From JALEFZ01 sp038527485 (lineage in GTDB: Bacteria; Bacteroidota; Bacteroidia; J057), in NCBI GenBank assembly GCA_038527485.1, contig JBCBFT010000014.1, positions 28,827 to 92,826 on the forward strand: DNA of 64,000 nucleotides. The letters are read 5' to 3'. Shown here piece by piece: positions 53,422-62,789 of the stretch. A program made the translations under genes and the position numbers. Position 1 is the stretch's first letter; the number at the start of each line of letters is the position of its first letter. Under the pieces are notes generated by a model. It was not told where the DNA came from and ran no database searches. It worked only from the letters and a program-made list of their open reading frames with translations.

Positions 53422-54081
53422 GTGTATCGACCCGAAACAGCTGTCATCATCGGAGACATGGCTCATCTAGGAGCTGAATTTGTCCAGCTTGCTCTGGAAG
53501 ATTACCAGGACATATGGATACTGGATCGTGCAGCTACGCCATTGAGGCGATGGGAACAACACGCGCAGGGTCAGCTCAACACCATCCACTTGAAAGCTGG
53601 CGATGAGGCTGAACTGATATGGGATGAGATCCAGCATCACGCCCCCTACCCTATTACCTTGATGGTCCAAATATTTGCGTTACAGGAGCCGATCGACAAT
53701 CCCTGGGATGGTACTGACGCGCCTGATATGGCTTTCGACTTCCCTTTTGCCTTTGATTGTAGTACCCTTATCTCTGCGCATATGGCCCAGCATCAGGGAG
53801 GGGAAATCCTCAATGTTGTTTCGCGCATAGAAGATGCCAGCGATGTCCTTCAGGAGATGTTTGAATCCACCAGAGAAGCGCTGCTCGAGCTAGCTGCGCT
53901 TACGCAAGCACCGAAGGTCCACGTCCACACCCTGTCGTATACCCCTCAATCTTTTGCTTTGCAATCTGATTTTCTCCCCTCTGATGTGGCACCCAATCTG
54001 ATCCCAGAGACTTGTGCCCCAGGAGAAATTGCAGATTATGGCTTTCAAGTCATGCGAAAAAGCCGATCCTTCGGAGGATGA
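53422..54081 (+). CDS. Degenerate SDR-like Rossmann protein
   Basis: 219 residues with a GTG start. The N-terminus (TAVIIGDMAHLGAEFVQLALED) has a beta-alpha-beta shape like a nucleotide-binding Rossmann fold. The usual TGxxxGxG glycine pattern is lost, and no YxxxK catalytic pair is visible. The middle (MAQHQGGEILNVVSRIE) resembles the SDR strand that normally carries the catalytic Ser. It may be a non-enzymatic binding protein or a decaying gene. It is followed by a DUF4174 gene 50 nt downstream; operon likely. Function not assigned. Confidence 0.5.
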   Translation: MYRPETAVIIGDMAHLGAEFVQLALEDYQDIWILDRAATPLRRWEQHAQGQLNTIHLKAGDEAELIWDEIQHHAPYPITLMVQIFALQEPIDNPWDGTDAPDMAFDFPFAFDCSTLISAHMAQHQGGEILNVVSRIEDASDVLQEMFESTREALLELAALTQAPKVHVHTLSYTPQSFALQSDFLPSDVAPNLIPETCAPGEIADYGFQVMRKSRSFGG

Positions 54082-54131
54082 AGAGTTCGAAGCTTTTCAT
54101 AACAGATTTTCACCGTGTGGGTATATAAGAT

Positions 54132-54560
54132 ATGACGTACCGCTTTCTTTTCTTGATCCTCACCTTTTCATTCACGAGTTGTATGGCACAGCAGAGGCAG
54201 CCCTTTGCCGATTACCAATGGTCGCACCGACTCCTCCTTGTCTTTGCGCCCGATCTCCAAAACGAGGCATTGTTGGAACAAAAAGCCGACTGGTCCCAAG
54301 TTGCAGAGGGTATGGAAGAAAGGAACCTGAAAATATGGATCATCACTCCTGAGGATATACAAGGTGAACCCATTCCATATTCTGCTGCCCATCTGTATGA
54401 CTACTACCAAGTAGCAAGAGCCGACTTCGAAGTCATTTTGATAGGTAAGGACGGAGGAATCAAGCAACGGCAACATCAGCCCCTCATGAGTCAAACACTA
54501 TTTGCCATCATAGATGCCATGCCGATGAGGAGGAGTGAAATGCGGAAAAAGAATGAATAA
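54132..54560 (+). CDS. DUF4174-domain exported protein
   Basis: 142 residues with a signal sequence (about 1-19) ending in a lipobox-like FTSC, so it could be a lipoprotein. The rest matches DUF4174: HRLLLVFAPDLQNEALLEQ near 32-50 and the family tail VILIGKDGGIKQRQ and IIDAMPMRRSEM. DUF4174 proteins look like thioredoxin-fold relatives without the CxxC pair; their role is unknown. It starts 50 nt after the degenerate SDR gene. Confidence 0.8.
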   Translation: MTYRFLFLILTFSFTSCMAQQRQPFADYQWSHRLLLVFAPDLQNEALLEQKADWSQVAEGMEERNLKIWIITPEDIQGEPIPYSAAHLYDYYQVARADFEVILIGKDGGIKQRQHQPLMSQTLFAIIDAMPMRRSEMRKKNE

Positions 54561-54614
54561 ACTTCCATAAAACGTACAACACTGCCCCCTCCAGATTGTA
54601 TCCAGAGCAAAAAG

Positions 54615-54633
54615 CTTCAGTTGTAAACTGAAG
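54615..54633 (-). terminator. Terminator of the 54664 barrel gene
   Basis: CTTCAGTT (54615-54622) pairs perfectly with AACTGAAG (54626-54633). On the minus strand it is followed by CTTTTTGCTC. Confidence 0.7.
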
Positions 54634-54663
54634 GAAGCCCGTATTGTGCGTAGCAGGAAGGGA

Positions 54664-55197
54664 TCATTTCTTTCCCGCAGGAAGTGCAAACGAAAGACCC
54701 AGCGAGTAGCCATAGGTCGTATCGAAAGTTCTCCCCACCTCAAAGGCAAGAGCTACTCTAGAAATCATGTGATACCGCAACCCTAGCATGGGTCCCCAAT
54801 AAGTTTCCGATCCATATACGCCTTCTTGCCGTAGATTGATGAGATAGGAAGTGCCGTACATGACTCCTCCATACATTTGCAAATCATCTACAGGCCATTT
54901 TCCTCCCGTCATTTTATCGAGTATCCGATCGATGCGCATTCCACAACGGAAACCTGCTGATAAAAAATGGGTTCGTGAGTACTGATAGTTGGTATAACCT
55001 GCGAAGCCCCCTAGCATGAAGTAAGTCTTGACGGGAAAATCTACCACAAACCCCATGGGAGGAATACGAAAGTTTTCACTCTTGTCAAGTACAGCGACTC
55101 CCGATAGGTAGAAAACGTCAGATTGAGCGTAGGCAGAAGAAAAGAGAAAGGATGCCCACATGGCCCCCAAGAGGAGAGGAAAGTATATTTTCATCAA
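54664..55197 (-). CDS. Small outer-membrane beta-barrel-like protein
   Basis: 177 residues with a signal peptide (about 1-24, ending AYAQ). The body is made of short amphipathic strands (KTYFMLGGFAGYTNYQYSRTHFLSAGFRCG, then LGLRYHMISRVALAFEVGRTF) and ends LGLSFALPAGKK. It resembles small eight-strand barrels of the outer membrane. No family could be named. Single gene with its own terminator, convergent with DUF4174. Confidence 0.6.
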   Translation of the reverse strand: MMKIYFPLLLGAMWASFLFSSAYAQSDVFYLSGVAVLDKSENFRIPPMGFVVDFPVKTYFMLGGFAGYTNYQYSRTHFLSAGFRCGMRIDRILDKMTGGKWPVDDLQMYGGVMYGTSYLINLRQEGVYGSETYWGPMLGLRYHMISRVALAFEVGRTFDTTYGYSLGLSFALPAGKK

Positions 55198-55444
55198 ATA
55201 GAACGTTGAGGGGGACTCTAGGTAAAAATGCGAATTTCTACGGAAAAAAGCGATGACAAAATGTGCAATCTCTCTCCAATCCCTTTTCGTTTTACCTTTG
55301 CCTTCTAAAATTATAATTCTTTAAAAGGAGAAGAGATTTAATGGCGTTTTTATGGTGAAAATTCTATAAATTAGCGGCTAAAACTAGTAGGCATGCATAC
55401 TATTTCCTCAAATAGCATATACTACTTCTACAAATCGATCCTAT

Positions 55445-56599
55445 ATGAATTTTGAACTCACAGAAGAGCACAAACTGATACGCCAAATGGCCAGAGACTT
55501 TGCAGAGAAGGAGCTCAAGCCTGGCGTGATCGAACGCGATGAAAAACAGTCATTCCCAGATGATTTGGTTCGCAAAATGGGCGAGCAGGGATTCATGGGG
55601 ATGATGGTAGACCCTGAGTACGGAGGAGGAGGCATGGACACGGTCTCTTATGTATTGGCGATGGAAGAACTCTCCAAGTGGGATGCGTCGGCCTCTGTCA
55701 TGGTTTCTGTCAATAACTCTTTGGTTTGCTGGGGGCTTGAGACCTTTGGTTCAGAAGCTCAAAAGCAGCGTTTCCTTCCTATGCTTGCGAGTGGCGAAAA
55801 GATCGGCGCATTTTGTCTGTCAGAGCCAGAAGCAGGATCTGATGCGACGCAGCAAAAGACCACTGCGATCGACATGGGCGATCATTATCTCCTCAACGGT
55901 ACCAAGAACTGGATCACCAACGGTGGCCGCGCAGGTGCTTACCTCGTAATTGCACAGACAGATGTAGAGAAAAAGCACCGTGGCATCAACTGCCTGATCG
56001 TGACGCCTGATATGGAAGGCTTTGAGGTAGGTCCCAAGGAAGACAAGATGGGTATCCGTGGCTCTGACACGCACTCATTGAACTTCAATGATGTCCGTGT
56101 ACCCAAAGAAAACCGCGTCGGAGAAGATGGATTCGGATTCAAATTTGCGATGAAGACGCTGGACGGTGGCCGTATCGGGATTGCTGCCCAGGCATTGGGT
56201 ATCGCTTCTGGTGCTTACGAGCGCGCGTTGGCGTACTCCAAGATCCGTAAGTCTTTCGGGAAAGAGATCATGCACCATCAAGCCATCCAGTTCAAGCTGG
56301 CAGACATGGCGACGGAGATCGACGCGGCACGTCTCTTGACGCTCAAGGCGGCCTTTGAAAAAGACAACGGCCTCAACTACGCAACCTCTGCGGCTATGGC
56401 TAAGCTTTATGCCTCCAAGACTGCGATGCATGTCACAAACGAAGCGATCCAAATCCACGGCGGAAACGGATACGTAAAAGAATATCACGTCGAGCGTATG
56501 ATGCGCGATGCCAAGATCACAGAAATCTACGAAGGGACGAGCGAGATCCAGCGCATCGTGATTGCGCGTAACCTCCTCAAGGAAGGCGTCCGTGTGTAA
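55445..56599 (+). CDS. Acyl-CoA dehydrogenase (short/branched-chain type)
   Basis: An FAD enzyme for the first oxidation of fatty acyl-CoA or branched-chain acyl-CoA. Conserved blocks include GAFCLSEPEAGSDA (FAD and substrate site), NGTKNWITNG, FGFKFAMKTLDGGRIGIAAQALGIA and the catalytic Glu in EIYEGTSEIQRIVIARNLL. QIHGGNGYVKEYHVERMMRDAKI is the usual C-terminal helix pair. 384 residues, full length, cytosolic. The chain-length preference cannot be read by eye. It needs an electron-transfer flavoprotein, not present here. Terminator follows. Confidence 0.93.
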   Translation: MNFELTEEHKLIRQMARDFAEKELKPGVIERDEKQSFPDDLVRKMGEQGFMGMMVDPEYGGGGMDTVSYVLAMEELSKWDASASVMVSVNNSLVCWGLETFGSEAQKQRFLPMLASGEKIGAFCLSEPEAGSDATQQKTTAIDMGDHYLLNGTKNWITNGGRAGAYLVIAQTDVEKKHRGINCLIVTPDMEGFEVGPKEDKMGIRGSDTHSLNFNDVRVPKENRVGEDGFGFKFAMKTLDGGRIGIAAQALGIASGAYERALAYSKIRKSFGKEIMHHQAIQFKLADMATEIDAARLLTLKAAFEKDNGLNYATSAAMAKLYASKTAMHVTNEAIQIHGGNGYVKEYHVERMMRDAKITEIYEGTSEIQRIVIARNLLKEGVRV

Positions 56600-56627
56600 G
56601 CATTGATTGACTCCTATTCCAACATAC

Positions 56628-56661
56628 AGAAAGGCCATTTCCGCGCGGAAATGGCCTTTCT
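56628..56661. terminator. Strong bidirectional terminator
   Basis: A perfect 15-bp stem, AGAAAGGCCATTTCC (56628-56642) with GGAAATGGCCTTTCT (56647-56661), loop GCGC, then TATTTTC. It ends the acyl-CoA dehydrogenase gene and, on the minus strand, may end the SGNH/MBOAT operon. Confidence 0.9.
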
Positions 56662-56681
56662 TATTTTCTTATTATTGACTC

Positions 56682-57617
56682 CTAGTTCTGTAAAAAAGGC
56701 TTTATTCCTTCAGCTACTTGCGCGGAGAACAGCTTAGCACCTTCCGTATTCAAGTGGTTTCCATCATGAAAAAGGTGGTATTGATGCGTATAGGTAGGAT
56801 CTTTGGAGTAGTCCAATAAGGGTACGCCATGAAAGATCGCCTGTTGCTTAAGTAGTTGATAAGCTTTCAGCGCATCCACATCTTCCCCTGTTACCACGGG
56901 TGAAGCGACGAGAATGAGGTTGATCTCATGTTCCTTAGCCGTTTTGATGAACTGATCGAAAGCCGCAATCGCGACAGAATCCATGTCCATGTGCTCCTGC
57001 GGATAGATACGTGTTCCTTCAGCCAAAGGAGGAATCTCTCCCTCCAACTTCACATAGCCCTCTACATCAGGCTGAGGCGAGGCGAGATAACGGAAGATAT
57101 GGGCAATGGTCGAGTTATATTGATAGAGCTTAGAGAACATTTTGAAGGGCTCAAAAATCGACTTTAGCTTCATGAAAGGCTTCAAAGTCTCTTGATGCTT
57201 GTAATAGTAGGGTTTCAATTCTCCTAAACGCTCATAAGTTGTAGGCTGATAAACGAAAAAGTCAGGCGCTACATTGAGCACCATGTGCTTGGGTGCATGA
57301 CGCTCGACGAGCATCTCCAGTACCGCTTCCTGAAATAGGATAAATTGACCCTGTATTCCGCCATTGTAGACATCCATTTTCAGATTATCCTCCAAAATCT
57401 CCGTGTCGTAATGGCGCAGCGCATGTGAGCTTCCCATAACAATAAGCTCTGCCTCTGTTTCATACAGCAGATGATTCAAGCGCGCATACCGCCCTGTTTC
57501 TTGAGAAAAATAAAGCTGTCGTGCGCCGATGCCGATACTTTGATCCAATATGACCAGGATCAATGCGAAAATGGCCAGCTTACGTGCAAATTGTATGAAT
57601 TGCGATTGGGTGTCCAT
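56682..57617 (-). CDS. SGNH-fold partner of MBOAT acyltransferase (AlgJ/AlgX/DltD-like)
   Basis: 311 residues with an N-terminal membrane anchor (about 11-28). It has an SGNH nucleophile block LIVMGSSHALRHYD and a C-terminal DxxH block, FHDGNHLNTEGAKLF. These are the features of periplasmic transferases that take an acyl group passed across the membrane by an MBOAT protein. The MBOAT gene lies immediately upstream, with a 15-nt gap. Together they probably O-acylate a surface polysaccharide; the polymer is unknown. Confidence 0.82.
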   Translation of the reverse strand: MDTQSQFIQFARKLAIFALILVILDQSIGIGARQLYFSQETGRYARLNHLLYETEAELIVMGSSHALRHYDTEILEDNLKMDVYNGGIQGQFILFQEAVLEMLVERHAPKHMVLNVAPDFFVYQPTTYERLGELKPYYYKHQETLKPFMKLKSIFEPFKMFSKLYQYNSTIAHIFRYLASPQPDVEGYVKLEGEIPPLAEGTRIYPQEHMDMDSVAIAAFDQFIKTAKEHEINLILVASPVVTGEDVDALKAYQLLKQQAIFHGVPLLDYSKDPTYTHQYHLFHDGNHLNTEGAKLFSAQVAEGIKPFLQN

Positions 57618-57632
57618 CGTGATTTACCTGAT

Positions 57633-59078
57633 TTAGAATTGGAAATAAATAAACTGTCCTCCGTCAAATACGCCCACAAATACGATGAGTACGACGAGCA
57701 ATGCATAGGCAAACATTCGTACCCACTGATTCTCGCTTTTGAAGAAGGAAAATTTTCCTTTGTAGAATTCTCGCTTTGCTTCTATTGTCCAAAGTAGCAA
57801 GATTCCCAAGCCTGCATATAAAGGAGCTGCTACCCCTGCATTTCCAGGGATAAAGAGTTCGCCCGGATTGGTAAATATGCCACCGATGATCGTAAAAGCG
57901 TCCTGCACATTGTTGGCGCGGAAGAAGATCCATGCAAACAAGACAATGACATTGGTAGAAATGATTCCAGGGATAGAGGCGAGACCATTGGCGTAGGCAG
58001 CCACTTTGGGTTTGGGCTGGCGCTTTTTGCTCCACTCTTTGCGCATCGTCGAGATCACCAAAAACACCCCGTGGATCGCACCCCAGATCACAAAGGTCCA
58101 GTTGGCACCATGCCAGAGACCACTGATCAAGAACGTCAGGAAGAGGTTCATGTACCATCTCCATTTGACCACTCGATTTCCTCCCAAGGGGATATAGAGA
58201 TAGTCTCTAAACCATGTGGACAGGGAAATATGCCATCTCCGCCAGAAATCACGAATATTCGTAGCGAAATAGGGTCGATTGAAGTTTTGCATCAGGTCGT
58301 ATCCCATGATGCGGGCGGAGCCAATGGCGATGCTGGAATAACCCGCGAAGTCTCCATATATCTGGAAAGCAAAAAGGATGGTCGCAGCAATAAAGGTAAT
58401 GCCGCCATGCTCTTCGGGATTGTTGTAGACTGCATTTACATAGATAGAAGCCCTATCCGCAATGACGAGCTTCATGAAAAATCCCCAGATGATGAGTTTG
58501 ATCCCTCGGGAGAGGTTCTCGTATTTAAATGTCTTGTGCTCTTTCAGATCTGGCATGAGGCGCGTAGAGCGCTCGATGGGTCCAGCTACCAGCTGCGGGA
58601 AGAAGGACACATACAAAGCAAAATATCCCAGATGCGTCTCTGCACTTTTCTCCCCTCGGTACACATCTATCGTGTAGCTCAATGTCTGGAAAGTATAGAA
58701 CGAAATCCCTACTGGAAGTAAAATGTCCAATATGGGCGACTCCGCCATGATATTGAACTGCTGAAAGAGGGAATTGACCGAGGAACTGAAGAAGTTGAAG
58801 TACTTGAAGAAGAACAAAATCCCAAGGTTGGAGCAGAGCGAAAGCATCAAGAATAGCTTCTTTCGGCCTTTGTCTGCTACTGCCTCAATCTGGCGCGCTG
58901 CATAAAAGTCGATAATCGTAGACGCTATAATCAATATGATATAGGCCGGATTCCAGCACATATAGAAGTAGTAACTGGCCGACAGCAGCAATATGTACCT
59001 ATACCTCGCTGGGATCATGTAATAGACCATGACCACAAGTGGGAGGAAGAGGGCGAATTGAATGGAGTTAAATAACAT
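57633..59078 (-). CDS. MBOAT-family membrane O-acyltransferase (AlgI-like)
   Basis: About 481 residues with around ten or more membrane helices. The MBOAT active-site histidine is in LISGLWHGANWTFVIWGAIHG. The AlgI-type blocks GISFYTFQTLSYTIDVYRG and PQLVAGPIERSTRLMPDL are plain, and NIRDFWRRWHISLSTWFRDYLYIPLGG is the family signature. The ATG at 59078 is chosen over one 21 codons earlier, because the conserved hydrophobic start (MLFNSIQFALFLPLVVMVYY) begins there. It moves an acyl group from a cytoplasmic donor to the periplasmic SGNH partner. Confidence 0.92.
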   Translation of the reverse strand: MLFNSIQFALFLPLVVMVYYMIPARYRYILLLSASYYFYMCWNPAYIILIIASTIIDFYAARQIEAVADKGRKKLFLMLSLCSNLGILFFFKYFNFFSSSVNSLFQQFNIMAESPILDILLPVGISFYTFQTLSYTIDVYRGEKSAETHLGYFALYVSFFPQLVAGPIERSTRLMPDLKEHKTFKYENLSRGIKLIIWGFFMKLVIADRASIYVNAVYNNPEEHGGITFIAATILFAFQIYGDFAGYSSIAIGSARIMGYDLMQNFNRPYFATNIRDFWRRWHISLSTWFRDYLYIPLGGNRVVKWRWYMNLFLTFLISGLWHGANWTFVIWGAIHGVFLVISTMRKEWSKKRQPKPKVAAYANGLASIPGIISTNVIVLFAWIFFRANNVQDAFTIIGGIFTNPGELFIPGNAGVAAPLYAGLGILLLWTIEAKREFYKGKFSFFKSENQWVRMFAYALLVVLIVFVGVFDGGQFIYFQF

Positions 59079-59097
59079 GGAATTTTGTAGTGTATCG

Positions 59098-59105
59098 CAA
59101 AAATA
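59098..59105 (-). promoter_or_regulatory. Probable -7 box of the MBOAT operon
   Basis: On the minus strand TATTTTTG, an exact TAnnTTTG match, 20 nt before the ATG at 59078. A GTTTAG with TTT about 19 nt upstream might be the -33 element. Confidence 0.45.
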
Positions 59106-59652
59106 CCAGACCAAAAAACCGACTAAACGGACGAAATCCAACCTATCTTATGGGCAACAATCCATTACCCTCACCCAGTGGTAAAAATCCTTTGTCGAAC
59201 GGAAAACTTGGAGTTTACAACTAAATTCAGATTGTACGTTTTTTAGGAAAATCTCTATTCTCTTTTCTTTCTTTCACTACTGTCAATAAGGGATTTCTTG
59301 GGAAGTTGACAGACTTATCAGGTTAGATTTGAGATATTTCTATTCAAAAGGCTTGATTCCCTTATTTTTGTAAAACGGAAAGAAGGGGAAAAGCAAGTCT
59401 CCCAGAAAATCCTGTAGGAAGATCCAATAGGATTGTATAGATTCAAGGTCTACGAGACTATTTACAGATAACTTTATATAGTTTTAAACTGTCTGGGCAT
59501 AAAAAGCATTTTATATTGTAGCCCTGTCTAAGCTAGCTTAAGTAAAGCCTCATCAAAGCCGCCTTTCATGATCATGTGTTGGGATGCCTTGAAAACGGTC
59601 AGATAATCTTTTTAGTGGAAACGGACGCGTTTCCTCCTGAATACAACCTTAC
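59106..59652. other. Long divergent intergenic region
   Basis: About 547 AT-rich nt between divergent genes. Contents: an exact TATTTTTG box on the plus strand (59363-59370), a perfect 12-bp palindrome TAAGCTAGCTTA (59529-59540), and the hairpin at 59617-59634. No coding ORF. If the plus-strand box is used, the following gene has a leader of about 275 nt. Confidence 0.4.
59617..59634 (+). promoter_or_regulatory. Hairpin just before a start codon
   Basis: GGAAACG (59617-59623) pairs with CGTTTCC (59628-59634) around GACG, ending 18 nt before the ATG at 59653. The position suggests a role in translation initiation, but this is only inference. Confidence 0.35.
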
Positions 59653-61800
59653 ATGGATCTTTCTTTCACCTATTCCCCTGTATATCTCCTCCTGATTATT
59701 CCATTTGCGGGTGTCCTAGCATGGTGGATGTACCGTAAGACGAAGGACGTCCTTCCTAAGTGGCCTCGTCGCATTCTCGGTACGACGCGCTTTCTCGCAT
59801 TATGTCTTCTGGGTATTCTCTTGCTGCAACTATTTCTCACCAATAGGCAGCTTCTCGTTTTTCCTCCCATCATTGCAGTCTTACAGGATAACTCTGAAAG
59901 TTTACTCATACAAAGAGATTCCAATTATGTAAAAGAAAAGCATCCCGAAGCGCTCCAGCAATTTATTCAGGGATTTGAAGGAGAAGAATATGAAGTGGCT
60001 AGCTACAGTTTTGACCGAGGACTCAATAAGTTGTCGGCTGTAGACTCACTCACATTTGATCAAGCAGGTACAGACATCTCTTATGCGCTCAGTGAAATAT
60101 CTGAACTCTACCAAAGTCAAAATCTCGGTGCGATTGTGCTGATATCTGATGGCATCCCGACAGCTGGCAGCAATCCGCTCTTCGCCTCTCAAAACATTCG
60201 CCAGCCTATCTATACGGTCTTACTGGGGGACACTACGACACAAAAAGACATCAAGATCGAAGAGGTCCTATTCAATGAAATCGCCTATCTCCAAAATGAG
60301 ATTCCTGTCAAGGTAAAGATCAAAAGCCAGGGATTTGACCGTACGGACTTGCAGATTACGCTTCGTGGGCATGGCAAAGTGTTGGGCAAAAAGACCCTTT
60401 CGCTGAATCGAAATCAGCCCGAAGGCAATGTAGAGTTTCTTTTTAAGCCTGAAGAAGCGGGTCAGCAGGGCTACAGTATCAGTGTCACCAACATCCCTGG
60501 GGAGATTACGTACCGCAATAATTTTCGACGCATCTTCATCAATGTGCTAGAGACACGTGCAAAGATCGCTTTATTTGCAGGTTCTCCTCACCCAGATTTG
60601 GGGGCCTTACAGCAAGCATTTGATAGGAACCAAGGCTATGAACTAACGAGTTTTATCCTGCGGAGTCCTGGCGACTTTTACAACTCTCCCAATGCTTACA
60701 ATCTCGCTGATTTCGATCTCTTCATTCTCCACAACTTCCCCCAAAGTAGCCAAGATAAGGCTTGGGTCGATAAACTCCTTGCCCAAGTAAAGGAAGAGAA
60801 AAAGCCTATCATGCATTGGGTAGGGGCTTTTACTGATTTGCGTACCTTGAGTGCCCTTTATCCGTATATGGCCCTCTCGCCCACTGATTATATCAACCGC
60901 TCAGAGGAGGTCATCGCAGACTTTCAAAATAAATATCGCAATCACTCTACCTATACCTTCGGGGAAAATTGGCTCTCATGGATGAATAGTGCGCCTCCCC
61001 TTTATCGCAATCGCTCCAACTGGCAGGCCAAACCCACTGCGGAGATTTTTGCGACGGCTCGTATCAAAAATGTCCCTCTGGACTATCCTGTCTTCGCCCT
61101 TCAAAATCATTTGGGGAGGAAAAACTCCGTTTTCTTAGGAGAAAATTTTTGGAGAATGCGCGCCCACAGTTATCTCGAGACCAACGACTTCGAGAACTTT
61201 GATGCTTGGTTATTCAATATGATCAAATGGCTCATGGTAGACGACGATAAGCGTAAATTCAGAGTCAATCCTTCACAAAAAGTATTTGCGGGTGGTGAGC
61301 CTGTCCTTTTCCGTGGGCAAGTCTATGACGACAGTTACAACCCCGTCCCTGGCGTAGACATCAAGCTGCAAGTGACGGACCCTGAGGGAAAGGAAAATGA
61401 GTATTTTCTCAATGAGAACTCCAATGGACGCTACGCATTAGAGCTGTACAATTTAGCCGAAGGAACTTACCGATATGTGGCTACCGGTCGCAAGGATAAT
61501 GTCCGTGTAGGAGAAGATCGTGGGCAGTTTGCCATCGGTCGCAGCAACATCGAGCACTTCCAGTTGCAAGCCGACCAAGGCATGATGCAGCAGTTGGCTT
61601 TGCGTACCAATGGAGGCTTCTATTTCGCAACAGAGATGGATCAGTTGGCATCGGATCTGCGCAATCGCCCTGACTTGAAGCCTGTTCGTGATTTTAAGAA
61701 CCAGCGTACAGGGCTCAACGAGTTGATTTGGCCTTTGATTTTGCTGTTGTTGATGCTATCAGCAGAGTGGGTGGTACGGAAGCTTTATTCTATGCTATAG
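59653..61800 (+). CDS. Large membrane-anchored protein with von Willebrand-like domain
   Basis: 715 residues. Two N-terminal helices (about 9-27 and 45-63) and one C-terminal helix (about 694-711) anchor it. Between them lies a vWA-like segment (about 75-190; IIAVLQDNSESLLIQ, GAIVLISDGIPTAGSNP) whose MIDAS is not the full DxSxS form (DNSES). Then come beta-sandwich segments (about 200-310), a Rossmann/glutamine amidotransferase-like segment (about 310-420) and further beta domains. The pattern fits Bacteroidota membrane proteins with vWA and gatase-like domains of unknown role. Single gene, probably periplasmic-facing. Confidence 0.72.
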   Translation: MDLSFTYSPVYLLLIIPFAGVLAWWMYRKTKDVLPKWPRRILGTTRFLALCLLGILLLQLFLTNRQLLVFPPIIAVLQDNSESLLIQRDSNYVKEKHPEALQQFIQGFEGEEYEVASYSFDRGLNKLSAVDSLTFDQAGTDISYALSEISELYQSQNLGAIVLISDGIPTAGSNPLFASQNIRQPIYTVLLGDTTTQKDIKIEEVLFNEIAYLQNEIPVKVKIKSQGFDRTDLQITLRGHGKVLGKKTLSLNRNQPEGNVEFLFKPEEAGQQGYSISVTNIPGEITYRNNFRRIFINVLETRAKIALFAGSPHPDLGALQQAFDRNQGYELTSFILRSPGDFYNSPNAYNLADFDLFILHNFPQSSQDKAWVDKLLAQVKEEKKPIMHWVGAFTDLRTLSALYPYMALSPTDYINRSEEVIADFQNKYRNHSTYTFGENWLSWMNSAPPLYRNRSNWQAKPTAEIFATARIKNVPLDYPVFALQNHLGRKNSVFLGENFWRMRAHSYLETNDFENFDAWLFNMIKWLMVDDDKRKFRVNPSQKVFAGGEPVLFRGQVYDDSYNPVPGVDIKLQVTDPEGKENEYFLNENSNGRYALELYNLAEGTYRYVATGRKDNVRVGEDRGQFAIGRSNIEHFQLQADQGMMQQLALRTNGGFYFATEMDQLASDLRNRPDLKPVRDFKNQRTGLNELIWPLILLLLMLSAEWVVRKLYSML

Positions 61801-61834
61801 GAGATGAAGGATTAGGATAGACTTTATCTTATTT

Positions 61835-61875
61835 CCCACAGCCCCTTCTACCTTATTCGTGACACTGGCTGTGGG
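61835..61875 (+). terminator. Inverted repeat, likely terminator
   Basis: CCCACAGCC (61835-61843) pairs perfectly with GGCTGTGGG (61867-61875) over a 23-nt loop, 34 nt after the stop of the preceding gene. No strong T-run follows, so it is a weak terminator call. Confidence 0.5.
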
Positions 61876-61958
61876 TTGAGTCTCTAGTTGCTCCTAAGAT
61901 TTTTCCACATCTTATATCATAAACTCGGATCAAGTCGTTGGAATACAAATACTTGTTT

Positions 61959-62789
61959 ATGAGATGGATTTTTGGATTATTTCTATTTTGCTCCTTTTCT
62001 TTTTCTGTACCATATATACAGTACCCCTGGCTTCAAACCGATACATCCGGGCAGTCAATAGAGGAACGGATATCCCCTCCCATTGGCTACGAGCGGCGTA
62101 CGAAGGATCCTGTCTCTTTTGCGTACTGGCTTAGGAAGCTCCCCTTGAAAACAGGGAAACCTGAGGTACATTTATACGATGGGAGAAGGAAATTTAATCA
62201 GTCAGCCCATGCAGCGATCCTCGATATAGACGTGGGAACGAGAGACTTACAGCAGTGCGCAGATGCTGTCATGCGATTACGAGCAGAATATCTTTTTTCA
62301 CAGGGAAAGGATCAAAACCTACATTTCAACTTCACGAGTGGGGACCGAGCGGATTGGTCGCGCTGGCAGCAGGGATATAGACCCAAAGTCTCTGGTAAGC
62401 AGGTCACATGGTCTCAGACAGCGTCGAGCAGTAGATCCTACGCCAACTTTAAAGCTTACTTACAGACTGTATTCACATTCGCAGGGACTTTTTCCCTTGA
62501 CAAAGAAATGCAGGCCATCACAGACCCATGTAGCATTCAGCCAGGAGATGTATTTATCCAGGGAGGATTTCCAGGTCATGCGGTGATCGTCCTAGATGTG
62601 GTGCATGAGGTCGACACGGGAGATCCACTATTTATGCTCGCCCAAAGCTACATGCCTGCCCAAGAGATCCATATTCTCAAGAATCCACAGCATCCTACCC
62701 TCAGTCCTTGGTATAAGCTTCCTCGGGGAGCTCTCATCACGCCTGAGTGGACCTTTCCTGCCCAGAGTTTGAAAAGATTTCAGCAGTAA
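61959..62789 (+). CDS. DUF4846-domain exported protein
   Basis: About 276 residues from the ATG at 61959, with a signal segment (MRWIFGLFLFCSFSFSVPY); a TTG 21 nt upstream is less likely. The family is recognised from FAYWLRKLPLKTGKPEVHLYDG, LDIDVGTRDLQQCADAVMRLRAEYL, and the tail IQPGDVFIQGGFPGHAVIVLDVV with LAQSYMPAQEIHIL, then PWYKL. DUF4846 is an uncharacterised family of Bacteroidota and some other bacteria; the GHAVIV region recalls NlpC/P60-like folds, but a Cys-His pair is not obvious. Single gene. Confidence 0.82.
   Translation: MRWIFGLFLFCSFSFSVPYIQYPWLQTDTSGQSIEERISPPIGYERRTKDPVSFAYWLRKLPLKTGKPEVHLYDGRRKFNQSAHAAILDIDVGTRDLQQCADAVMRLRAEYLFSQGKDQNLHFNFTSGDRADWSRWQQGYRPKVSGKQVTWSQTASSSRSYANFKAYLQTVFTFAGTFSLDKEMQAITDPCSIQPGDVFIQGGFPGHAVIVLDVVHEVDTGDPLFMLAQSYMPAQEIHILKNPQHPTLSPWYKLPRGALITPEWTFPAQSLKRFQQ

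Noticed and set aside
58071..58721. 216-codon frame opposite the MBOAT gene
   Set aside because: MBOAT on the minus strand is certain; the opposite frame has no recognisable protein features.
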